Shown one piece after another: positions 6,547-14,339 of a DNA stretch of 16,368 nt. The position numbers were made by a program, and so were the translations under genes. A model generated the notes under the pieces. The model saw only the letters and a program-made list of their open reading frames with translations. It was not told the DNA's origin and searched no databases. Source of the DNA: DAOTWY01 sp003696565 (lineage in GTDB: Bacteria > Chloroflexota > Anaerolineae > Aggregatilineales > Phototrophicaceae); assembly GCA_034435635.1 (NCBI GenBank), contig DAOTWY010000124.1, forward strand, positions 1 to 16,368, written 5' to 3'. The stretch's first letter is position 1. Every line of letters begins with the position of its first letter.

Positions 6547-7461
6547 ATGCACTTGATTTTACGCCGTGTCGTTATTGCCATTCCGACATTGATGCTGCTT
6601 TCCCTGGTGGTGTTCCTGTTATTGGAATTAGCACCGGGGGATGCAGCCTCCGCGCTTTTAGATGTGAGCGCAACCGCCGAGCAAGAAGCGGAACTACGCG
6701 CTGAACTCGGCTTAGATCAGCATGTTTTGGTGCGTTATTTAAGATACTTAAATGGTGTATTACAAGGTGATTTTGGTGTATCTGCCCGTTCTGGGATGTC
6801 TGTCGCGCATGAAATTGGCGTTCGTTTACCATATACCATCACATTAATTGCCGCAGCGATGCTCATTGCAACGGTATTTGGCATAGGGCTAGGCTTCTTA
6901 AGCGCGGTAAAACACCATTCCATTTGGGATACAGGTATCACAGCAGTTGTGTCATTGGGGATGGCATTACCAACATTTTGGGTTGCGCTAATTTTGGTGC
7001 AAATTTTTGCAGTGGAATTAGGTTGGTTGCCTGTTTTTGGTGCAGATAGCCCACAACACTTAATCCTACCGGCGTTTTGTACAGCCTTTGTTCTTATACC
7101 AGGTATTGCACGGATTACGCGCGTCAGTTTATTGGAAGCATTCAACGCGGATTTTATCCTGTTTGCCCAAGCGAAGGGAATCCACACGCGGCAGATCATA
7201 ACACGACACATCAGTCCAATAGCTGCTATTTCGATTGTTACATATATTGGCTTGCAAATCGTCCGGCTTATCACTAGCGTAGCAGTTATGGAAGTCATTT
7301 TTAACTACCCGGGTTTAGGTGGATTAGCAGTCAGCGCAGCGTTTGACCGTGATTTTATGATGCTGCAAGGCGTAACTCTGACCATTGCCGTGTTGACATT
7401 TAGCGTGTTGTTTATTGTTGATTTGATCGTTGCATACCTTGATCCACGCATTAAGTTATAA
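6547..7461 (+). CDS. Peptide/nickel-type ABC transporter permease, DppB-like
   Basis: This 304-residue integral membrane protein has the DppB/OppB layout. A first membrane helix covers residues 8-28, an extracytoplasmic loop contains L-A-P-G-D and D-F-G-V-S, and about five further helices follow. The EAA-type cytoplasmic loop (ADFILFAQAKGIHTRQIITR) contacts an ATPase. The conserved E-V-I-F-N-Y-P-G-L-G segment and the end D-P-R-I-K-L are typical of the family. It forms the transmembrane channel with the next gene's product. The gene starts 3 bp after the binding-protein stop and has no clear Shine-Dalgarno, so it probably depends on translational coupling. Confidence 0.94.
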   Translation: MHLILRRVVIAIPTLMLLSLVVFLLLELAPGDAASALLDVSATAEQEAELRAELGLDQHVLVRYLRYLNGVLQGDFGVSARSGMSVAHEIGVRLPYTITLIAAAMLIATVFGIGLGFLSAVKHHSIWDTGITAVVSLGMALPTFWVALILVQIFAVELGWLPVFGADSPQHLILPAFCTAFVLIPGIARITRVSLLEAFNADFILFAQAKGIHTRQIITRHISPIAAISIVTYIGLQIVRLITSVAVMEVIFNYPGLGGLAVSAAFDRDFMMLQGVTLTIAVLTFSVLFIVDLIVAYLDPRIKL

Positions 7462-7483
7462 CAACTCAATGAGGGCTTTCATT

Positions 7484-8356
7484 ATGAACATAACCTATCC
7501 ACACGTCATTGATGTTAGACATGCTTCCCCTACCCCCAAACGCTTCCATCTCCGTTTGCCGCGTATGACAACCTTGTTATTCGGAGGCGTGTTGTTGATA
7601 AGTGTGACACTTGCAGCAATATTCGCTGAGCAAATTACACCCTATGACCCGACTCAGATGATGCCACTAGAAAGGTTACATCCACCTTCACTTGCTCATC
7701 CTTTTGGTACGGATTTAATGGGGCGAGATTTGTTGAGCCGCGTGGTGTTTGGTGCGCAGATCAGTTTAATGGTGGCGGCAATTGCCACACTCATCAGTGC
7801 ATTACCTGGCATAATTTTAGGTATGATTGGGGGGATGTATCGTAGCGGGTTCACATTGATAATAGACTACTTGATGGACGCTTGGATGGCGATACCTGGT
7901 TTATTAATCGTGATTGCATTAACCGCTGCGTTTGAGCGTAATCCAGTCATATTAGCAATTTCTTTGGGTATCGCTGGTATTCCAGCCGTTTATCGATTAA
8001 TGCGTAATGAGACCCTCAAACAAACCAGTGCATTATACATCCAAGCTGCGCGTGCATCTGGTGCCCCAGAATCATATATCTTATTGAGACATATTTTACC
8101 TAATACGTTACCAATCATGATAATCTTTGCGACATTACGGATGGGGGGATTATTGATTGCGATTAGTACATTTAGTTTTATCGGCTTAGGGGCGCAACCA
8201 CCTACACCAGAGTGGGGTACTCTCCTAGCGGAAAGTCGTGATTATTTTCATCAAGCGTGGTGGTTGATGGTCTTTCCTGGTTTGGCGATCAGTTTAACAG
8301 TTTTGGGGTTAAATTTGTTAGCCGATGGTTTACGGGATTGGCTTTTGCCGGAATGA
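7484..8356 (+). CDS. Peptide/nickel-type ABC transporter permease, DppC-like
   Basis: A 290-residue DppC/OppC-family permease. It has an N-terminal cytoplasmic segment, a first helix, then H-P-F-G-T-D-L-M-G-R-D (the hallmark of the family's N-terminal region), further helices, the EAA loop (YIQAARASGAPESYILLRHI), and a C-terminal G-L-N-L-L-A-D-G-L-R-D. The ATG at 7484 has GAGGG eight bases upstream. An in-frame ATG at 7469 and a start at 7430 overlapping the previous gene are possible but have poorer ribosome sites. It pairs with the DppB-like protein. The operon ends here: no DppD/DppF-type ATPase gene follows, and the next gene is convergent, so the ATPase subunits must be encoded elsewhere. 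Confidence 0.93.
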   Translation: MNITYPHVIDVRHASPTPKRFHLRLPRMTTLLFGGVLLISVTLAAIFAEQITPYDPTQMMPLERLHPPSLAHPFGTDLMGRDLLSRVVFGAQISLMVAAIATLISALPGIILGMIGGMYRSGFTLIIDYLMDAWMAIPGLLIVIALTAAFERNPVILAISLGIAGIPAVYRLMRNETLKQTSALYIQAARASGAPESYILLRHILPNTLPIMIIFATLRMGGLLIAISTFSFIGLGAQPPTPEWGTLLAESRDYFHQAWWLMVFPGLAISLTVLGLNLLADGLRDWLLPE

Positions 8357-8387
8357 TCATGAGATCACTTTATTAAGGCAAAGTTCA

Positions 8388-8423
8388 TAGGGCAAACCAA
8401 GTTTGTTGTGATGATTTGCCCTA
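8388..8423. terminator. Hairpin between convergent transporter operon and spoVS
   Basis: TAGGGCAAA (8388-8396) and TTTGCCCTA (8415-8423) are a perfect 9-bp inverted repeat with an 18-nt loop, between the end of the permease gene (8356) and the end of spoVS (8434). It probably ends transcription from both sides, but neither side has a good T run. A small competing stem, CAAAC-CAA-GTTTG, overlaps the loop. Confidence 0.55.
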
Positions 8424-8433
8424 ATGACGAGGG

Positions 8434-8718
8434 TTAACTTTGATGATTATGATTGTTGAAGGCGACAATTGAGAAACGAATAGCTGTTCGTTTCTTCTCA
8501 TCAATGTCTATATCAATGAAACTGGGACACGCAGCAATATCAATCCCATCGCCTTTAAGATAGTTACTAGCAATAGCAATTGATTTCACTGCTTGATTCA
8601 CCGCCCCTGCCCCAATGGCTTGTACTTCTGCACTACCATGATCGCGTATTGTCCCCGCAATCGCGCCCGCAACAGTTGTTGGGTTTGATGAATTGGCAAC
8701 TTTGATGATATTGGGCAT
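8434..8718 (-). CDS. spoVS: SpoVS family protein
   Basis: A 94-residue protein matching the stage V sporulation protein S family (Alba-like fold) over nearly its full length. It shows the core V-A-G-A-I-A-G-T-I-R, then A-E-V-Q-A-I-G-A-G-A-V-N-Q-A-V-K-S-I-A-I-A (residues about 30-50), and the D-I-D-I-D-E-K-K-R-T-A-I-R-F end. In Bacillus SpoVS affects spore coat assembly, but homologues are widespread in bacteria that do not sporulate, where a nucleic-acid-binding or regulatory role is proposed, not proven. The C-terminus has a histidine/asparagine-rich tail (FNNHNHQS) beyond the usual family end. The ATG at 8718 has AAGGAG nine bases upstream. It is transcribed after the WD40 protein gene but has its own likely promoter. 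No other sporulation gene is in the window. Confidence 0.93.
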   Translation of the reverse strand: MPNIIKVANSSNPTTVAGAIAGTIRDHGSAEVQAIGAGAVNQAVKSIAIASNYLKGDGIDIAACPSFIDIDIDEKKRTAIRFSIVAFNNHNHQS

Positions 8719-8737
8719 TGTGCATCTCTCCTTAATA

Positions 8738-8765
8738 TACTGACATATGCAGTAAATCCATTATA
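8738..8765 (-). promoter_or_regulatory. Candidate spoVS promoter with overlapping small palindrome
   Basis: On the minus strand a perfect -10 hexamer TATAAT occupies 8765-8760, predicting a start near 8753 and a leader of about 35 nt to the spoVS ATG. No good -35 lies 17 bp upstream (AGGAAA). A small inverted repeat TACTG-N7-CAGTA (8738-8754) would sit at the start site and could be an operator. Found by eye; the -10 is good, the rest uncertain. Confidence 0.35.
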
Positions 8766-8829
8766 CCGAAATACCATTAATATTTCCTAGTGACTAACCG
8801 TTAGAAGTTACAAACTTGCTTATAAGAAA

Positions 8830-10635
8830 TTAGGGTGAGAACTGAAAATCCCATCCAAAATCGATATCTGTTATTGTCTCGCCTGTTCCGACGGTAACCT
8901 CTGCATAAGCGACTTCGTTGTTACGATAAGCAATCGGATACGACCAAGTGCCGGGTATTAAGACACTTGAGTTTTGCGGCGTGGTGGAAATGACATACAC
9001 GCAATAAGTCCCCGCTTCTAAACCAGTGAACGTATAACTACCATCTGATGCGGTAATGGCAGAGCCAGCAGGGGTAAAAGCTGCGCACCTATTCAATCCA
9101 AGTTGTACAGTGACTCCACTGATAACCGGCTCTACACTGGCACGGAAACCATCTGCTAACCATGACCCATCCGGTAAGCCAATACAACCATCTCCGCCTA
9201 ACCCATTACAAATATCGTGCCAAACCGTGCCAGAAATACTTGCACCACTTGTCCCAGAGGAGGATGACACGGGTTCCATAAAATAACTTTCGCTATCGCC
9301 TTCTGCAGACCAACCACGAATGCCGTCATCTGTTTGAATTTCCCACCAGGTATACCCATTGGCACATGCTGGTCCGCCGATAATATCAAACTCCGTTCCT
9401 TCATCCATTGCGGCATATCGTGAACCACCGGGAGAACGACGCACACGCAGTTGTGTGCCATCGGTATAGGTGACACGGGCACGGATGCCTACTTCAACTT
9501 GGCTGGGTGGCGCACCTGGGCATAACCCCGCTGCGGATTCTGTCGGTAGAACCGGAGGATCGCCTAAAATCGCCCCGACATTCCATAATTTGACAGTGTT
9601 ATCAAACCCAGCTGTGGCTAACATCGTGCCATCTGGGCTGAAGGCGAGATCATGTAATTGATCGGTATGGGCTTGAATCTCAACCAACAGCATAGGTGTT
9701 GGCACCGTGGAGCTAGGAATTTGATAAATTCGTAATGTCCCCATACCATCCCCAACTGCTAATAAATCACCATAAAAGCTAAAATCGACAGCAGTAGCCC
9801 AATTGCCACTTGAGCTATCTGGCAGAATGTCAATCAAAGCCGGTTCACCTGGTGAAAGCACTGGACGAATCCAAACGGCACGGTCTTCACCAACAGATGC
9901 TAAGTTCGCCCCACTACGATCAAATGCGACTGCTCGTACACGCCGAGTATGACTCGTGTTGTCATTGCTGATTAAACCCCCAAGATACGCACCATAGACA
10001 CGTACGCTGGCATCGGCTGCGCCTGTCGCCACATAATTGCCGGATGGATCAAACGCAATATCAAAGACAAAGTTCGTATGCCCTTCCAAGCTAGGTAAAC
10101 CACCCCCGCCAAGAATATCCCAATAGGCTTGCCGAACAGGGCTATTGACCGCTGGTCTGCCGCTGGCATAAGCAACCCAGTTCCATTCAATTGGATGTGC
10201 TGCCACACTTAGCACCATGAGGGGTGTGCTTCCTGTTGGTTCTGATATACCTGGTGCAAGCAATTGAACCCCCGATGTGATATCCCATACTCGCACGGTG
10301 CCATCCATGCTCCCGGAATATACAAAATTACCATCACCAGAGACCGCTACACCCTGCACAATATCACTATGTCCGCCGATCATTTGCGGTAATGTAATAC
10401 TGGCAGATGTCCATGTTTCTTGTCCGATATTGCCATTTGCCATACCAAAAACAACGGTTGAGTTATCAGGTGTCCATGCCAAGCTATAAACAGGTGAATC
10501 CGTATCAAATATTTCCATTAACGTGAGGTCAAAAACATTTGAGGAGTCGATGATCGGTCCTATTGCTTGTGTTGTCCGCGGAAATATCAGCCCGACAACA
10601 CAAATCATCATCAATATTAAAATACGTCTCATCAT
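8830..10635 (-). CDS. Exported WD40 repeat protein with SH3-like and SdrD/Cna-B-like domains
   Basis: The 601-residue protein starts with a signal peptide (about 1-24, ending T-T-Q-A). Residues about 44-355 hold WD40 repeats, probably seven blades. Clear ones are GHSDIVQGVAVSGDG...VRVWD (88-118), GHTNFVFDIAFDPSG (185-199), and AHTDQLHDLAFSPDG...VKLWN (322-352). A bacterial SH3-like domain follows (about 378-456: TQLRVRRSPGG, W-W-E-I-Q, G-W-S-A-E-G), then a serine-rich linker (457-465). A beta-sandwich of SdrD/Cna-B type completes it (466-601: SISGTVWHDICNG, SDGSYTFTGLEAGTYCVYV). No sortase motif or membrane anchor is seen, so it is likely secreted or loosely surface-bound, perhaps through the SH3-like part. 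Function is unknown; WD40 suggests protein binding. Two adjacent ATGs (10635, 10632) share AAAGGA. It precedes spoVS. Confidence 0.87.
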   Translation of the reverse strand: MMRRILILMMICVVGLIFPRTTQAIGPIIDSSNVFDLTLMEIFDTDSPVYSLAWTPDNSTVVFGMANGNIGQETWTSASITLPQMIGGHSDIVQGVAVSGDGNFVYSGSMDGTVRVWDITSGVQLLAPGISEPTGSTPLMVLSVAAHPIEWNWVAYASGRPAVNSPVRQAYWDILGGGGLPSLEGHTNFVFDIAFDPSGNYVATGAADASVRVYGAYLGGLISNDNTSHTRRVRAVAFDRSGANLASVGEDRAVWIRPVLSPGEPALIDILPDSSSGNWATAVDFSFYGDLLAVGDGMGTLRIYQIPSSTVPTPMLLVEIQAHTDQLHDLAFSPDGTMLATAGFDNTVKLWNVGAILGDPPVLPTESAAGLCPGAPPSQVEVGIRARVTYTDGTQLRVRRSPGGSRYAAMDEGTEFDIIGGPACANGYTWWEIQTDDGIRGWSAEGDSESYFMEPVSSSSGTSGASISGTVWHDICNGLGGDGCIGLPDGSWLADGFRASVEPVISGVTVQLGLNRCAAFTPAGSAITASDGSYTFTGLEAGTYCVYVISTTPQNSSVLIPGTWSYPIAYRNNEVAYAEVTVGTGETITDIDFGWDFQFSP

Positions 10636-10667
10636 CTTTTCCTTTATTAATATACGCTATTTACCAT

Positions 10668-10684
10668 ATTACAACACATTACAA
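10668..10684. promoter_or_regulatory. Direct repeat ATTACAA x2 at 10-bp spacing upstream of the WD40 gene
   Basis: ATTACAA (10668-10674), three bases, ATTACAA (10678-10684); read on the gene's strand, TTGTAAT-GTG-TTGTAAT. Identical heptamers one helical turn apart, 33-49 bp before the start codon, are the arrangement bound by OmpR/PhoB-type regulators. Binding by the regulator encoded at 233-931 is only a possibility. Confidence 0.3.
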
Positions 10685-10761
10685 AAAAGCGATAATCGTT
10701 ACATGAAATTAGGGAAAATAGTGGATATTGATTAGAATGGGGATCAATCTCGGATGTTTGT

Positions 10762-10790
10762 GTTGCCAGGAGAATTGATCTCTTGGCAAC
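10762..10790. terminator. Strong hairpin after the BMP transporter operon
   Basis: GTTGCCA (10762-10768) pairs with TGGCAAC (10784-10790), and GAGA (10770-10773) pairs with TCTC (10779-10782), with a G-T pair or A-C mismatch between and a 5-nt loop. It lies 44 bp past the stop of the last transporter gene and 127 bp upstream of the WD40 gene. No T run follows on the minus strand, so it may be a factor-dependent end or a 3'-end stabilising structure rather than a classic terminator. Confidence 0.5.
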
Positions 10791-10833
10791 TATTATGTGG
10801 TTTTATGGACTATCTAAATTAAACTGAATGAGA

Positions 10834-11805
10834 TCAATTTTTATCAAAACGTGTGCCAATCGCCGCCGGTGGATCAGACCGGAGCACATTGCGGAATTGT
10901 CGTTGTAAACGCGCAGGGAGTAAGCGTGTCAGCCGTTCTAATGTACCACTGCTGACCATCATTAACGTTAAAATCATTAATATCCAGGGGAGTGTGTTCA
11001 ACAAGACAAGTGGGAAATCCACCGTTGATTGCAAATCTGCCACAATGCGCCGCAGTGCAGCAAATAGATAAGCACCTAATATCACCCGGAAAGGATGCCA
11101 CCCTCCAAAAATCACAATTGCCAAAGCGATCCAGCCATCTCCATCCATGGGTGCATTAGCGAACCAACCAGCTTTGACACTCAATGAATAAGCTGCCCCC
11201 GCCACACCAACCAGCGCGCCCCCGATGATCGTATAGATATAGCGTTGATAGTTTACTTTTGTCCCGCGGGCAAAAGCTGCTTGTGGATTTTCCCCTACTG
11301 CGCGTAACGCCAAGCCATACCGTGTATGGAACATCCAATACCAACTCATCAACACTAGGGCAAAACTAAAATAAACCATCAAATCATGATCGAAGAAAAT
11401 ACGCCCCACAACCGGAATATCTGATAATAAAGGGATAGGCGTGTTAGGAATGCGTGGACCCGGAATATTGACATAGGGCTTGCCTAAAAATGTAGCTAAA
11501 TCGGCAGTGAGGATTGTTAAGACGAAGCCAATTGCAACCTGATCGCGGCGTAATTCTATGGCGGCAAAAGCGATAATTAAAGCAACCGCAGCACCGATCA
11601 TCGCTGCAACACCGATCCCTATGATCACCGAGTTTGAGGTTTGTGCAGCAGCAAAGCCCGCCATTGCAGCTAATAAAATGCTGCCATTAAGCGACAAATT
11701 GATGACCCCAGCGCGCTCGGTAATGGTTTCTCCAATGCTTGCAATCACCAATGGGGTTGTCGCCGCGACGATGCTATTTAATGAATTGACTAGCGCATCA
11801 CTCAT
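10834..11805 (-). CDS. BMP-type (nucleoside/nucleobase) ABC transporter permease 2, NupQ/BmpG-like
   Basis: A 323-residue permease of the branched-chain/nucleoside (BPD_transp_2) family, with about eight to nine membrane helices. The N-terminal TTPLVIASIGETITERAGVI (residues 16-35), followed by N-L-S-L-N-G, is the hallmark of this subunit in BMP-type importers, and YGLALRAVGENPQAAFARG (163-181) is the cytoplasmic loop that contacts the ATPase. It should form the membrane channel with the upstream permease. The ATG at 11805 has AAGGAAGG six bases upstream and overlaps the end of the preceding gene by 8 bp, so expression is coupled. It is the last gene of the four-gene operon. Substrate prediction as nucleoside or nucleobase comes from relatives, not from this protein. 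Confidence 0.92.
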   Translation of the reverse strand: MSDALVNSLNSIVAATTPLVIASIGETITERAGVINLSLNGSILLAAMAGFAAAQTSNSVIIGIGVAAMIGAAVALIIAFAAIELRRDQVAIGFVLTILTADLATFLGKPYVNIPGPRIPNTPIPLLSDIPVVGRIFFDHDLMVYFSFALVLMSWYWMFHTRYGLALRAVGENPQAAFARGTKVNYQRYIYTIIGGALVGVAGAAYSLSVKAGWFANAPMDGDGWIALAIVIFGGWHPFRVILGAYLFAALRRIVADLQSTVDFPLVLLNTLPWILMILTLMMVSSGTLERLTRLLPARLQRQFRNVLRSDPPAAIGTRFDKN

Positions 11806-12835
11806 GATGATCCTTCCTTGTCAATCGATCTGCCAAGCCATTGAAAATCAAAATTGTCAGCACAATTAGCCCTTGTAACACCCCTGCTAGTGATTGGTCT
11901 AATTGTAATAAGGTTTTGACGCGCGTGCTTCCAGCGATGATGGCAGCCAGGGCAAACGCAATAAACGGAACCCACCAGGCACGGAATGAAATCAGCAAAA
12001 CGACCAACAATGCCAAGAAGCCAATCCCACCCGCTGGCGATGGGCGCAAACTAGAATATGCTTGTAACACACGATGCGCCCCAGCAATCCCCCCCAGCGC
12101 ACCACATACCATAAATGCGGAAAGCGTCACCCGCTCAGTCCGAACTCCCAATAGCAAAGCAGACTGCGCGTTTTTACCAACAGCACGTAACGTTAACCCC
12201 CAGCGTGTAAACATCAAGAGCAAGCCGATGGCGATGATCGCCCCAATAGTGATCAGCAAAAAAAGTAGATTAAATTGTAAGTCATCAGAGATTCGTGGAA
12301 GCGTTGCGGCAGCTTGGAATGGCGGTGTGGATTGTGCAGACCCGCCTTCTGGTGGTTGCCAAGGACCAGAGATAAAATAAATGGCGATATTTGCCGCGAT
12401 GAAATTCAACGCTACCCCGCCAAAAATTTCATGCACACCAAAACGCAACTTAAGCAAGCCGGCTAACATCCCCCACAGCATCCCACCAATTGCCCCTAAT
12501 AAAATGCAAGTTGGTATTAAAATCACGCTTGGGGCTTCAAAATATAACCCTGCCCAGCTAGCACACACTGCGCCAATGATCATCTGCCCTTCTATGCCGA
12601 TATTCCATAATCCAGCAGTGAATGTTACCACTAATCCAATACTGGCGAGTGTTAATGGAATCCAGAAGTTAACCACCGCCGAAAACCGCCGCCCATCTTT
12701 GAATGCCCCATCCCAAGCTGTTTCTAACACATCAATCGGACTATGGTCAAACATACTGATGAGTAATGCAGTGACTCCTAAGGCTAGTATCAGTGCTCCG
12801 CTTGTAAAACCCAGGCGGATTAATCGTTCACGCAT
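11798..12835 (-). CDS. BMP-type (nucleoside/nucleobase) ABC transporter permease 1, NupP/BmpF-like
   Basis: A 345-residue permease of the same family as its downstream partner but of the longer subunit type. Landmarks are PLTLASIGLVVTFTAGLWN (residues about 60-78) followed by I-G-I-E-G-Q, F-G-V-H-E-I-F-G-G-V-A-L-N in the middle, and the ATPase-contact loop W-G-L-T-L-R-A-V-G-K-N. About eight to ten hydrophobic helices are visible, beginning with residues 13-28. Its start codon overlaps the ATPase stop as TAATG (1 bp), and GGAGGGG lies about ten bases upstream inside the ATPase gene. Together with permease 2 it should make the heterodimeric channel. Length and motifs are normal for the family. 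Confidence 0.92.
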   Translation of the reverse strand: MRERLIRLGFTSGALILALGVTALLISMFDHSPIDVLETAWDGAFKDGRRFSAVVNFWIPLTLASIGLVVTFTAGLWNIGIEGQMIIGAVCASWAGLYFEAPSVILIPTCILLGAIGGMLWGMLAGLLKLRFGVHEIFGGVALNFIAANIAIYFISGPWQPPEGGSAQSTPPFQAAATLPRISDDLQFNLLFLLITIGAIIAIGLLLMFTRWGLTLRAVGKNAQSALLLGVRTERVTLSAFMVCGALGGIAGAHRVLQAYSSLRPSPAGGIGFLALLVVLLISFRAWWVPFIAFALAAIIAGSTRVKTLLQLDQSLAGVLQGLIVLTILIFNGLADRLTRKDHHE

Positions 12836-14289
12836 TATGAAAAATCCCCTCCGATGTAATGTCCCAGATCAGATACTGTAACTTGATGCGGATCGTCGAT
12901 GACTTTCATGCGCCCAGCATAAAAGACAATAATGCGATCACTATATGTCATAATTTCATCTAAATCAGCAGAACTATAAATGATTGCGCTGTTTTTGGTG
13001 AGCAGTTGATCCCATATCCAACGAGCTGAATCGACATCTAAGCCGCGTGTCGGTTGTTCTAATATGAGCGCGGTAGCGTTTTCTGGCAATAGCCCCATCA
13101 AAACGCGCTGTTGGTTCCCGCCAGATAGAGCTTGAATCGGGTCATCGGGTTTACCCCGCACGTTAAACCGTTCAATTTGCCGTTGTGTAAACTGGTGCGC
13201 CCGCCGCCAATTGATCCAAGTGTTTTGTTCATACATCAGCGCAATATGCTCCGTCAGGGTCATATCTGCGATCAACCCTTCTTCTAAACGACCAGATGCT
13301 GCAAAAATCACACCAGATCGGTTAAATTGATGATAAGATTGACCGGTTAAATCCTGCCCTTTAACGAACACACGCCCAGCATGCGGTTTAATTAGCCCCG
13401 CACACGCCCGCATAAATAACGCCTGCCCGCTACCATCTAACCCTGCTAAACCAATCACTTCCCCCGCACGCAGGCTAAAATTGATTTGTGGTATATCTAA
13501 GCGACCATCATGAAGATGCACTTGTTGCATGTCTAACACAATAGGGGTATTGGGTTGTAGGCGGCTTTCACGCTTGACAGGCTGAATCTGCGCGCCAAAC
13601 ATTAACTCAACCAGGGCGGCTTTTGTTGTCGGCATCTGCATATCTCCCACTAATTGCCCGGCACGCAAGACGATCACCTCATCACACAAAGCTAGAACAT
13701 CCTCCAGCTTATGAGAGACTAGCAGAATCGTCATATTTTGCTCTTTAGCGAGGCGTTTTAGGGTATTAAATAGCTGCTCTTTTTGTGCAGCAGAAATACC
13801 TGTGGTTGGCTCATCCAGGATTAAAACCTTGACACCTAACCCCAATAGACGGATGATTTCTAACTGCTGGCGTTGTGCAATACTCAACTGACTAACAGGG
13901 GTATCTGGATCAAGCTCAAAATTAAATTGCTGGCACAAGGCGATCAGTTGTTGGCGGCTTGTTTTGCGGTTAAGCAATATCCCGCCTGATTGCCCATAAA
14001 CAAAATTTTCCAATACGGAAAATGCGCCAATATCTAGCGGGTCTTGTTGCAACATGCCGATGCCATGTGAGATAGCATCACGCGGATCATGATAGTTCAC
14101 CGGACGACCATCTAACCAGATTTCACCACTATCGGCTGGTTGATAACCGGCGATGATCTTCATCAACGTTGATTTTCCGGCACCGTTTTCTCCTAAAATA
14201 CCGATAACACGCCCAGGATGAAACGTCACACTGATGTTGTTATTGGCATGAACTTGTCCAAAACGTTTGTGGATGTTTTTAAGCTGCAT
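12835..14289 (-). CDS. BMP-type ABC transporter ATPase with two fused nucleotide-binding domains, NupO/BmpE-like
   Basis: The 484-residue ATPase has two ABC domains in one chain, as in RbsA and NupO. In domain 1, Walker A is GENGAGKST (33-41), the signature is LSIAQRQ (135-141), Walker B is VLILDEPTTG (155-164) and the H-loop histidine is H193. In domain 2 Walker A is degenerate (GLDGSGQAL, 283-291), the signature is intact (LSGGNQQRV, 388-396), and Walker B reads L-I-L-E-Q-P-T-R-G-L-D. There the aspartate is E411, the catalytic glutamate is Q412, and S440 stands where an H-loop histidine would be. One catalytic and one degenerate site is usual in this branch. The ATG at 14289 is chosen for its family-typical N-terminus; an in-frame TTG at 14301 is possible. 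Neither has a good Shine-Dalgarno, and a strong hairpin lies just upstream. Confidence 0.93.
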   Translation of the reverse strand: MQLKNIHKRFGQVHANNNISVTFHPGRVIGILGENGAGKSTLMKIIAGYQPADSGEIWLDGRPVNYHDPRDAISHGIGMLQQDPLDIGAFSVLENFVYGQSGGILLNRKTSRQQLIALCQQFNFELDPDTPVSQLSIAQRQQLEIIRLLGLGVKVLILDEPTTGISAAQKEQLFNTLKRLAKEQNMTILLVSHKLEDVLALCDEVIVLRAGQLVGDMQMPTTKAALVELMFGAQIQPVKRESRLQPNTPIVLDMQQVHLHDGRLDIPQINFSLRAGEVIGLAGLDGSGQALFMRACAGLIKPHAGRVFVKGQDLTGQSYHQFNRSGVIFAASGRLEEGLIADMTLTEHIALMYEQNTWINWRRAHQFTQRQIERFNVRGKPDDPIQALSGGNQQRVLMGLLPENATALILEQPTRGLDVDSARWIWDQLLTKNSAIIYSSADLDEIMTYSDRIIVFYAGRMKVIDDPHQVTVSDLGHYIGGDFS

Positions 14290-14312
14290 CAGAATAACCA
14301 ATCATATTGCAT

Positions 14313-14339
14313 AAGGGAGGGTTTATATTGCCCTCCCTT
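14313..14339 (-). promoter_or_regulatory. Intercistronic hairpin between binding-protein and ATPase genes
   Basis: AAGGGAGGG (14313-14321) and CCCTCCCTT (14331-14339) form a perfect 9-bp GC-rich stem with a 9-nt loop in the 95-bp gap between the two genes. In other binding-protein operons such structures protect the upstream mRNA or stop part of transcription, so that binding protein exceeds transporter. Only two Ts follow on the minus strand, which favours a stabiliser or partial terminator. A small second stem, CGGTT-GGA-AACCG (14369-14381), lies right after the binding-protein stop. Confidence 0.6.

Noticed and set aside
6735..7298. 187-codon minus-strand open frame
   Set aside because: It lies wholly opposite the DppB-like permease gene, whose motifs are unambiguous; the reverse translation has no family features.
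11841..12881. Long plus-strand open frames (179 and 166 codons) opposite the permease and ATPase genes
   Set aside because: They are antisense to clearly recognised membrane-protein genes, have no ribosome sites, and their residue content is what reverse-reading hydrophobic codons gives.
12835..14289. Degenerate second ATPase site (E-Q for D-E, no H-loop histidine) as a possible inactivating mutation
   Set aside because: An asymmetric pair with one degenerate site is usual in RbsA/NupO-type fused ATPases, so it is not evidence of decay.
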